Shown in pieces: positions 19,974 through 28,408 of a DNA stretch of 64,000 nucleotides; position 1 is the first letter of the stretch; every line of letters begins with the position of its first letter. The translations under genes were made by a program, and so were the position numbers. Origin of the DNA: Oopsacas minuta (Eukaryota; Porifera; Hexactinellida; Lyssacinosida; Leucopsacidae); contig JAKMXF010000022.1 of assembly GCA_024704765.1 (NCBI GenBank), positions 124,001 to 188,000 of the forward strand. The letters are read 5' to 3'. The notes under the pieces were generated by a model. That model was not told the DNA's origin. It saw nothing but the letters and a program-made list of their open reading frames with translations, and made no database searches.

Positions 19974-20654
19974 ATGGCTACTAGTGAAATTAAAGGACCC
20001 CTAACTCTAGGCGCAGAGTTCCCTAATCTTGAAGTTGATACAAGTAAAGGGAAATTGAAATTACACGACTACTTTGGTGATAAATGGGGAATACTCTTCT
20101 CCCACCCAGCTGATTTCACCCCCGTGTGTACCACCGAACTATCTGAAGTAGTAAAATTGATTCCTGATTTTGAGAAGCTCAACGTTAAGGTGATCGCCCT
20201 TTCCTGTAACGACACAGATTCTCACAACGGATGGATCAAGGATATCCAAAATTATGGAAATTGCGCCGGAGAATTTCCGTACCCAATAATTGCTGATCCC
20301 AAAAGAGAACTAGCTGTTGGCTTGGGAATGCTGGATCCTGTAGAGAAGGATAAAACAGGACTCCCTCTCACTTGTAGAGCCGTGTTTATAATTGGGCCAG
20401 ACAAGAAGCTTAAGCTATCTCTTCTCTACCCAGCTACTACAGGCAGGAACTTCAACGAGATTATTCGTGTAATTGAATCTCTACAGCTGACGATGTACAA
20501 GAAAGTAGCTACTCCTGCTAACTGGACCTGTGGAGGTGAATGCATGGTGTTACCTACTGTATCCGCAGATGATGCTAAGACTCTCTTCCCTAAGCACAAG
20601 GTAGTAGAGCTCCCTTCTGGGAAACCCTACATGCGTTTCACCCCACAGCCATAG
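19974..20654 (+). CDS. PRDX6: 1-Cys peroxiredoxin 6
   Basis: A single-exon protein of 226 residues, the normal family size. 'HPADFTPVCTTEL' carries the peroxidatic cysteine (Cys52). The C-terminal half has the PRDX6-specific blocks 'LLYPATTGRNFNEI', 'VMVLPT'-type 'CMVLPTVS' and the tail 'YMRFTPQP'. PRDX6 reduces H2O2 and phospholipid hydroperoxides using glutathione. Vertebrate PRDX6 also has a calcium-independent phospholipase A2 site with Ser32 in 'GDSWG'; here the same stretch reads 'GDKWG' with Lys37, so that serine is missing. Two extra cysteines occur in 'WTCGGECMVLP', where the human protein has none. The start is the first ATG; the spacer to the previous gene is 754 bp. Confidence 0.95.
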   Translation: MATSEIKGPLTLGAEFPNLEVDTSKGKLKLHDYFGDKWGILFSHPADFTPVCTTELSEVVKLIPDFEKLNVKVIALSCNDTDSHNGWIKDIQNYGNCAGEFPYPIIADPKRELAVGLGMLDPVEKDKTGLPLTCRAVFIIGPDKKLKLSLLYPATTGRNFNEIIRVIESLQLTMYKKVATPANWTCGGECMVLPTVSADDAKTLFPKHKVVELPSGKPYMRFTPQP

Positions 20655-20895
20655 CTTTAGGCTATAATACTAGATACGATAGATACCATAGATTACTAGT
20701 TTCTTTATCTATTATCAAGATTACTGATATTATTCGTTAGGCGTAATATTCTTTGTATGAGTATTGAATTTCGTTACTTTCATACTGTAGTGATAAAGAT
20801 ATGTATTTTAGATAAATCGTTACATTTGTGCAATAAGAATAGGACTAAAATTCCTATACCTCAATTAGCAAAGAAAATATACTAATACACGCCGT

Positions 20896-22365
20896 ATGGC
20901 GAAACGTCAGAGAACGGAGGCTAGAATAGAGACCCCGAATAACAAGAGAACTTGTGACAGTTCTAGTATGTTAACAACTATATATCTAGTTCGCCTATTT
21001 GCAAGTAGAATTTTGCATGAATTTCCTTTGCCATTACCGGGAACTTGCTAGTAGAGGAATATTGATAAAAGGCGGTGATAAGTCGAAAAGTTCCCAAATC
21101 TGTCAAGAAACCAATCTCTTGACAGATTTGACATTTACCAAATTTCAGAGATATCAATTAATATACTCTAATACGTTTACAAATTACTACAATACTTAAT
21201 GGATCCTTTTAGAGACAGTACCAAGACTAAAGTGTCCAAGTGGAGTTCAATATATTTTACAAGAAAAATTCAAGCGAGATGATCACCAAAGAACAATCCC
21301 ACAACCACCTAAAATTCTGTTCAGACGATTGTACTCCTTCTCCTCCAGTAGTGAGCCTACAATCATAAGCAGTCTGGCATTTAATTCTAGAGGATCAAAC
21401 TTCGCTGCTGGAGGAATCAACAAAAAAATAAAATTATATGATTGGGCATCTTGCTTAAAAGATCAACTTGCAAACCATGACATAGTTTCGAATGAAATTG
21501 AAAACTGTTCAAAAGTAATGTATTTGTAACAAATATAAGTATATGATGAATATTATATAATTTGATCTAGGTCTCTTGTCTATTATTCCGTCCCTCTACA
21601 GATGAACTACTGGTATCATCTTATGATGGTTGTATCAGGAGATTTGATTTGTCACATCCTCAATCCACAGGTGATCCGATATACTGGCATGAGAAGAGGG
21701 TATGGTCAATTGATATCCACCCAGATGGTCCAGATATCCTCGCTTCTGGGTCTGATGACTGCAAAGCTATTCTCACAGATATTCGCTACAGTCAAGGAAG
21801 GTAATGTCATTTTGGAATATTATATGTTAATGAAGAAGTTCAATATTTCTTGTTTAGGTGGCCATCCAGAGTTTTCAAAACAGAGAATAGTGTAAGTTGT
21901 GTTAAATTCCGCGGAACAAACCAAGTTTGTATTGGTTGTGCTGACCACTCTGTCCAACTATTTGATGTCAGAAGCCCTAAGTATGCGCTTATGTGTACAA
22001 ATGAGCATGAAAAGGCTGTGTCATATGTCGCGATTTCACTTGACCATATCGTGTCCGCATCTATTGACAGCACGCTACGCTGCTGGACTGAAGAAGGAAA
22101 ATGCATTAGAAGATACGCCGGGCATATCAATTGTAGAAATTTCACAGGTCTGTCCTGTACACAAGATATTATTGCTGTTGGTTCAGAAGATAATAAGGTG
22201 TATTTTTATGATAAATATCATAGCGAACCTTCCAGCTTTTTCCCTTTTGATACACGATCTGATCACAATACATTTACTGCCTCTCTCACTTTTCATAATG
22301 ATAATGAACACTTGTTAGCAGCTAACAGTATGGGGCGTATTGTAGTTTTAAAAATTGAAAGATAG
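20896..22365 (+). CDS. COP1: COP1-type WD40 protein, N-terminus uncertain and no RING seen
   Basis: The C-terminal seven-bladed WD40 part is clear in three exons: about 21213-21514, 21571-21800 and 21858-22365. Matches to COP1 include 'GGINKKIKLYDW', 'LASGSDDCKA', 'CVKFRG', 'CADHSVQLFDVRSP', 'KAVSYVAIS', 'SASIDSTLRCW', 'GHINCRNFTGL', 'VGSEDNKVYFY' and 'LLAANSMGRIVVL'. COP1 is an E3 ubiquitin ligase whose propeller binds Val-Pro peptides of substrates. Upstream, a first exon from ATG 20896 ('MAKRQRTEARIE') and a segment with 'YRELASRGILIKGG' (about 21006-21074) can be joined in phase, but those junctions are guesses. No C3HC4 RING pattern is visible anywhere between the previous gene and the propeller. 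Introns are 56 and 57 nt where they are secure. Confidence 0.8.
21096..21129. repeat. Perfect 13-bp hairpin within the COP1-like gene
   Basis: AAATCTGTCAAGA at 21096-21108 is exactly inverted at 21117-21129, leaving an 8-nt loop. It lies in a stretch that is probably intronic between the uncertain N-terminal exons. It may be a transcript hairpin. Confidence 0.7.
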
Positions 22366-22626
22366 CGAGTATTCTTCTGTCTGTACATTTTACACTAAGT
22401 TCTTATCTTGTTTGTAGATTTCATAGAAAACTGATTAAATTCATTCAACTCATAAATAGTAAATAAAATCGTACTAACCTACAGAGTGGCCTTCGTATTC
22501 ATCCTGCATCCCCTAGGCCAGAATACGATATTTTGGGTCCGAATATATTCATAACTTACTTGATAGGGCTGTTGTTCCTTAATGTATACTATATTGTATA
22601 GTTAGGTCGATTAGATCTCAGAAGCG

Positions 22627-24717
22627 ATGCAACAATCAATGGTAGGGTCTCTAAGAGGGACGATACAGAGTGTAAATCTAGTTTGGAGAAAAGAGAAAGC
22701 AACCCTAGAGAGGACTCTGCAGTACTTCGACGAATCTGGTGCAACCGTAGTGCTCGGGTGGAATTCTAAGAGAGCTTTGTACGAGGGAACAGCTGAGTTG
22801 TCTATAGGTAAATCTATATATTGTAGTCTATTTAGAATACATATATTTATATTTCACAACCTTACAAATAGGAAGACATAATGGATCTCTGTTCATATCC
22901 GATCAGGCAAACGTAGATACTACACGAACATTTGAAGTAGACAAACAGAATATTGGAGTTGTACAAGAGATATTACTTTTAATAGATTCTAATCCTGTAC
23001 CACGGGTTGCTCCTATTGATATTCCAACACCTGTACCTATTGATGCTTCTATGTCTCCAGTAGTAGATATAACTCCAGGATTAGTCGATGAAGTGCCAGC
23101 CCTGGGCCCGGGACCAAAAGGTAGTTAATTTGTACATTAAAAACTATTTATTCATTTGGTTATCGTCTAATAGAGAACCCGTTGCCGTTTCAAAGTGGAG
23201 TTGATTATCAAGCTGAATTAGCGATAGCACAAACATATCTCTTACGAGCCAAGCAAGAAAACATGCGTTTATTCAGTGAAAATAAAGATTTTAAAATTAC
23301 GTGTGATCGTATGAGAGATGAGAAACAGCTGATTAAAGATGAGAGCTATGAATTAGACGGGCATCTGATTACTGCATTAGAGAAACTATCTTATTATGAA
23401 CAACAACAAGGATTAATGGATGAGAGGTTTAAGTCATTGGCAAGAGAAACTCGTATCATGCAGGAAGACAACAAAGAAATGAAATTCAAGTTAAACACCA
23501 TGGATATACAGGCTGCGAGAGACCACGAGAATATTAAACAGATGGAGCTTGATTTAGGGCATAACAATGAGAATTTTCAAAAGATTTGTGAACAGAGAGA
23601 TACGCTAATGGCGAAATGTAGTGCATTAGAACAGAATCATAAATCTATTGAAAAGCAAGAATTATCCAAGATTCAGGAATTAGAACGATTGAAAGAGAAA
23701 GAAAGATTAGAAAAGGAAACAGACATTTTTCGAGAAGAGCGTGAGAAGCTACGAGACAAAGATATTCCTTCTCTATTACAAGACAATGCAGAACTTAAAC
23801 AAGAACTCGCTAACAGTAGGCAGCGTTTTCAGGAAGAGATCCAACTCACAAGACAAGAGAGAGATTCAGCCCAGAATGAGATTAGGAGGCTACAAGGCAA
23901 CCTTAATATTGAAGGTAAGAAACAGATTGATCAGATGGAAAATGAAGGAAGAGACACTATACTACAGATGGATCAGTTATCCATACATTTTGAAGAGTGT
24001 GGTCAAAATCTCAAAAAGTTAATCCAGCTCTTAGAAGCAAATATAGAGGCTAAAGAAAATCAACTGGATAGACGGTCTCAAGAGCTAAGAGATGCGAGAA
24101 AAAGAAATGATCATCTGGTTCAAGAGGTTGTTTCTCGTGGACATGAGATCTCTACCTTGACAACTACATTACAGAGCATTATGTCAAACAATAACCAAAT
24201 GACGTCACGAGAAAATATCGATGGTATAGAAAATATTGAACCACAAGCAGCTGCGGAATTCTTATCTCCGGAATTAGATACCATTCCCAAAGTGGATGAT
24301 GCAGTTCTTACTAAAAAAATGATTTTACCCTCTCCTGCTGACCTCATCAAATATCAACCAGGGATAAAAACAATGTATCAAGATCTAGAAAATGTTACTA
24401 ACAAAGTTATAGATTTCAGTGATAATCCTCTTCAGGTTTTGAAAATGAATTACTTAGAAGATCCAAAAACTCACATAGGAAATCAAGTTATTTGTATGTT
24501 ACATGGAGTTTATCTGATCGGGATCTTAAAAGTTGTCTTCCAATATCGTCCTTCGTTTAGTGGACTAGGTGCTCTATCTCCGATAAGTTATGCTGGTATT
24601 GATTTCAATCAGCCAGCTGGTCAGAGTAATGGTGCTTTTAAAGGCGTTAAGTATTTTAACACAAGTGATAAGTATGCGGAGTTTATTGATTTGGAGAATG
24701 TCTATATTCACGTGTAA
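22627..24717 (+). CDS. Coiled-coil protein with C-terminal CAP-Gly-like domain
   Basis: Three exons (22627-22807, 22872-23120, 23174-24717) join in phase to 657 residues. The N-terminal 75 residues form a small globular-looking segment ('VVLGWNSKRALYEGTAEL'). A proline-rich linker follows (about 100-143), then about 350 residues of Glu/Lys/Gln-rich coiled coil. The last 80 residues resemble a CAP-Gly domain: 'AGIDFNQPAGQSNGAFKGVKYF' is split by the usual pattern 'G..NG...G..YF', followed by a final 'FIDLENVYIHV' strand. CAP-Gly domains bind the C-terminal EEY/F tails of tubulin and EB proteins, or, in CYLD, NEMO. I do not recognise the orthologue; CLIP-like and CYLD-related proteins are candidates. 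A microtubule or adaptor role is an inference from the domain only. Confidence 0.65.
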
Positions 24718-24917
24718 ATCTGTATGGTAGTTGTATCCCTGAATGGATTTTCCAGTTTTAACTTGGCTCTTTTATATGTTTCAGAGCATATTTCTTTATT
24801 GAAGCTCTAATGTTAATGTATGATTATATAAACTTTATTTGGATTTTGAGCTTTTTATTATTATTCGTAATTTGACATTTATAATATACGAACCTTTTAG
24901 CCGATCACACTACAAGT

Positions 24918-25943
24918 ATGTCACTACCTCGGGTAACCACTAAAGCGCCTCCTAACGTAGATCCAGTTAAGGCCTCGCCTGCTTACGGAATTTGTGCTCT
25001 ACCTAAGATTAATCGTGAAATAAACCATGAAGATTTACACACGCGACAAAAAGCGCTGAATCTGCTCTCAGACATGCTACACTCTCCCAATAATATAGTC
25101 GAGGCTATTAGAGTTGGAATTGTTAAGAGTTTGAAACTTGTGATAAAAGATACAGACGATCACGTCCGTGTAAAATCGACAGAAAACATGTCCATATTGT
25201 CAGGTCATGCTAAGGGTCGAGAAGCCTTACTAGCAATTAATGTAATAGAACCTCTATCCTCTCTATTTGAGGATAAAGTATATCAAGTACGATATTCAGT
25301 ACACAGTGTTCTGGAGACGCTCACATGCAGCGGAGAAGGCGCTATGTATGCAATAGACTGTGGGCTAATTCCTCGCTTCGTAGAACGATTAGAATTCGAG
25401 GAGAATTCAGTGAAGGAGCTTATCCTTGGTTCTCTTCATAACTGCATGACTAGAGATACAGTAGATGCACTAGGCTGCTCAGCAATGACTACATTAGTAA
25501 GTTTGTTGAAACACGAATCTCCTAAGATTCGTGGGAAAGCAGCTAGAGGCATAATGGCTCTTACTTTCCCTCTGAAGGGAAAGGAGTGTGCTGTTTCTGA
25601 GAATGCTATCCCAGATTTAGTGGAATTACTGGATGATTCAAGCCATGTTGTAAGAGCTAACGCTTGTGGAGCTCTTATGAGTATTACGATTACAACACAG
25701 GGTAAAAAGGAGACATTAAAATGGGGTGTAATACCTAAACTAGTCCCCTTAATCTGTGATCCTACCCCAGAGGTACAGCTTAATGCAATTAAAGCACTTA
25801 CCACTCTCTCTGAACATCCAAGTGGAAGAGAATCTCTCTCAGATACTGTAGATAAGCTGACTGACATATCAGCTAGGTCTAGTGACGAGTATATAAGGAG
25901 AGCAGCTGAAGTAGCTGTTAAGACTATTACATGGAAACCTTAA
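24918..25943 (+). CDS. RSPH14: Radial spoke head 14 (armadillo repeats)
   Basis: A single-exon protein of 341 residues, close to the human length (348). The start 'PPNVDPVKASPAYGICALPK' and 'LHTRQKALNLLSDMLH' match RSPH14/RTDR1, and the rest is armadillo/HEAT repeats ('IRGKAARGIMALTF', 'VRANACGALMSIT', 'LNAIKALTTLSEHPSGRESL'). RSPH14 is linked to radial spokes of motile cilia and flagella, so the organism should make motile cilia or flagellated sperm. The gene follows the CAP-Gly gene after 200 bp and converges on NUS1. Confidence 0.93.
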   Translation: MSLPRVTTKAPPNVDPVKASPAYGICALPKINREINHEDLHTRQKALNLLSDMLHSPNNIVEAIRVGIVKSLKLVIKDTDDHVRVKSTENMSILSGHAKGREALLAINVIEPLSSLFEDKVYQVRYSVHSVLETLTCSGEGAMYAIDCGLIPRFVERLEFEENSVKELILGSLHNCMTRDTVDALGCSAMTTLVSLLKHESPKIRGKAARGIMALTFPLKGKECAVSENAIPDLVELLDDSSHVVRANACGALMSITITTQGKKETLKWGVIPKLVPLICDPTPEVQLNAIKALTTLSEHPSGRESLSDTVDKLTDISARSSDEYIRRAAEVAVKTITWKP

Positions 25944-26098
25944 CAGACAACATTGTCACTTCCATATTATTGATATTTATGCACAATACATTCAACCTGC
26001 AATCCTAATCGAGTAACTAATCAATATTTGGGGAGTTTTGGAGTGACGTTATTTGGAAAACTATAATTCTAAGTTGATATTATAAGTCATGATAGAAT

Positions 26099-26848
26099 TT
26101 ATTTACCATAATTCTGTTTTGTCTTTGCAAAAGAAGTAAACACATCGAGTACAGATCTCCAGTGTATGTATCTGTGTGTTTGGAAATGATACATTTCTGT
26201 AAATTGTAAGTGCCAAGGTGGATAACCACATGCACTGAATGCTGGTCCGAAAATTATGGCTAATTCTGGAGGTTTGAATTCTGATTCTAAAAACACTTTT
26301 TTCTCGAACTCTTCAACACACAATTCTTGCTTGTGATTTGACAGATAATTTGTAGCTACTTTTGCTATTGCTGGTTTTCCATTCATTCTATCAATGAACA
26401 TAATTTCCAAATTTCTATTTTTCATATCAGAGGCACAAACATCCAGCTGCTGCATTATGGTCTTATTTCCATCTTGAGTAATCTGTCTACTAAACATTTT
26501 TCTTAGATCTCTCAGAATTTCATTTCTTATTTTCTCCTCTATTCCTTCTTCTGAATATAATGTGATAGTTTGAATCCTCAACATGTAGCACCAATTCAGT
26601 AATTCAGCAATAGATTTTGATCGGTAATAAGTTTCATTGAAAATCAACGCTAAATGAGTAGGAATCTTTTTCATTTCTTTTCTACTCCTTATTATTGTAT
26701 GAAGAGAAGGTGCTTGATAGGTAGTGTAAAATGAAAGAATATTTGACAATAACAATATGTATCTGTACAATTGGTACCACCAGCTAGGACGGTAAATAAT
26801 AGACAGGAATATTACTAACAACAACAATAATATCAACAGATTGCTCAT
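26099..26848 (-). CDS. NUS1: Nogo-B receptor, dehydrodolichyl diphosphate synthase subunit
   Basis: A single-exon protein of 249 residues. NUS1 pairs with the catalytic cis-prenyltransferase DHDDS at the endoplasmic reticulum to make dolichol for N-glycosylation. Residues 1-45 contain one or two hydrophobic membrane segments. The rest is a degenerate cis-prenyltransferase fold: 'IPTHLALIFNE', 'LLNWCYMLRIQTITLYSEEG', and the C-terminal 'PPELAIIFGPAFSACGYPPWHLQFTE' region, which matches the NUS1 'PDL...FG....LGF.PW....TEI' block. The conserved C-terminal RxG motif of NUS1 (QRLGK in human) reads 'QNYGK', so the arginine is replaced by asparagine. A short 155-bp spacer separates its stop from that of the convergent RSPH14. 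Confidence 0.85.
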   Translation of the reverse strand: MSNLLILLLLLVIFLSIIYRPSWWYQLYRYILLLSNILSFYTTYQAPSLHTIIRSRKEMKKIPTHLALIFNETYYRSKSIAELLNWCYMLRIQTITLYSEEGIEEKIRNEILRDLRKMFSRQITQDGNKTIMQQLDVCASDMKNRNLEIMFIDRMNGKPAIAKVATNYLSNHKQELCVEEFEKKVFLESEFKPPELAIIFGPAFSACGYPPWHLQFTEMYHFQTHRYIHWRSVLDVFTSFAKTKQNYGK

Positions 26849-27085
26849 TATTTTCCATCAAATGTATCCTTGTAAATGTTTGAGTATTCATAGTTACAAT
26901 CAAACTAGTGTGTCTTTATTTGATTCGTCAGTTGAATTCATACACTTATACTAAAGAGCAGTGAGAGCTAGGTAACTCTTCTCATTGAAGAAACTTATTT
27001 ATTTCTAATAAATAAGCACAGTTCATAGATAAGTTATATTATTTCAATTTTGCCAGTGTGTGTGTTTAGATTATGATCTGATTAC

Positions 27086-28246
27086 ATGAATTCTAACGAG
27101 AATTTCGAAATGGTATCAAGATTAATTACGAATTTGGAAAAGAAACCTCTCTTAGAGGATAGCTTAGGACCTACCTGTGTTGTCCTGACTAAGAAATCTT
27201 CTAAAGAGGAAGTAGCCCTGTGGTTACAGGAAGAAGGGTTCTTATTAGCCAGGGATAAGCTGAAGGGCATAACAGGCAAAGAACTCTACTCCACTTCTAA
27301 AGAAGAATTCAAGAGGATATTAGGTTTCGCGGAATCTGCTAGACTATTTTCACGCCTCCTAAAGGAGAAGGAGTTCCTCCCAGAACAAGAGAAAACTATA
27401 AAAGAGTCAGATTTTCAGAGATTTATGCGTATCCGTCGTGAAGACGTGGACAGCCGCAACCCTACCACTTCATTAGATGTCCCCTCAGTTCCGCCTAAAC
27501 CTACCCGGCCTATGATCCGTGAAGTGTTCTTCGAACCTGAAGAACCTGTTAGGTATGTTGAGAAAGTTAAGAAACCCAAAGAGAAGCCTTGTGACACTTC
27601 TGCTAGCAAGAAGACTCATTCTAAACACAAGGAAGATGCAACTAAGAAAGAGAGGAGGGTTAGAGAGAGTCCTGATACCTGTGAGAGTGATTCTGGAGAT
27701 GAGAAGAGGAGGCAGAGACGACACAAACTCTCCAAAGATAGGAAGGTTAGAGATAAAGAGGAGGGGAAAGTGAAGAAGGATAAACACAAGAAATCTCACA
27801 AATCCAAACTGGAGAAATATTCTGATTCAGAAACAAATACCTCTTCTGAGATAGAATCTCCCAGAACTCCTCCTAGACGTTCTAAACACAAGAACAGAAG
27901 GAAAGATAAAGATAAAGGGAAGACTCAAGCTAAAGAGAAGACAAAAGAAGAACCAGAACCTACTTCTCCCACTCCTCCTCAGCAGCAGTTTCAGAACTCT
28001 CTCCGCCCCCAGATGTCACCCTATGGACCTATCTCCCCGATGTTACCCCCTCATCTCCCCCCACAATACCCGCCCACATTTCCAGACCCCTACACTAACC
28101 AGCTTATGCTACAACAGGCACAGATAGCACGAGCTGAGCAGGACCGTTTTGCAGCAGAAATGCGCCTAAGACAACTAAAGTCTGGATTTGCTGCTCCTGG
28201 AGCTATGCCCTTTCCTCCACCCATGCAACACTTCTCTAATTTTTAA
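27086..28246 (+). CDS. EPS8-type SAM-domain protein with Lys-rich and Pro-rich tail
   Basis: A single-exon protein of 386 residues. Residues about 30-115 resemble the C-terminal SAM-like effector domain of EPS8 ('SKEEVALWLQEEGF', 'GITGKELYSTSKEEFKRIL', then 'FQRFMRIRREDVDSR'). In EPS8 this domain binds actin and, with Abi1, activates Rac signalling. Here it sits at the N-terminus with no PTB or SH3 domain before it. Residues about 150-290 are very rich in Lys, Arg, Glu and Ser, and 290-386 are rich in Pro and Gln. The start is the first ATG; a second in-frame Met lies at residue 9. An upstream exon cannot be excluded, but only 237 bp separate it from the divergent NUS1. Confidence 0.65.
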   Translation: MNSNENFEMVSRLITNLEKKPLLEDSLGPTCVVLTKKSSKEEVALWLQEEGFLLARDKLKGITGKELYSTSKEEFKRILGFAESARLFSRLLKEKEFLPEQEKTIKESDFQRFMRIRREDVDSRNPTTSLDVPSVPPKPTRPMIREVFFEPEEPVRYVEKVKKPKEKPCDTSASKKTHSKHKEDATKKERRVRESPDTCESDSGDEKRRQRRHKLSKDRKVRDKEEGKVKKDKHKKSHKSKLEKYSDSETNTSSEIESPRTPPRRSKHKNRRKDKDKGKTQAKEKTKEEPEPTSPTPPQQQFQNSLRPQMSPYGPISPMLPPHLPPQYPPTFPDPYTNQLMLQQAQIARAEQDRFAAEMRLRQLKSGFAAPGAMPFPPPMQHFSNF

Positions 28247-28408
28247 CTTAGTTTATTCTTTACATACAATATTACGACCTGTATATTCTCATAAAATTGG
28301 GTCAGATTCTCATTTAGTTTACTTCTGTTTTGTAATTTGTAATAATTTATATTTGTTTATTATGAACTAAATTTATAAAATTATTTCTAATTATTTTACA
28401 TTTGAGTT

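Noticed and set aside
27415-27799. Antisense frames opposite the EPS8-SAM gene
   Set aside because: They are complements of the Lys/Glu-rich coding region, have low-complexity content and no family resemblance.
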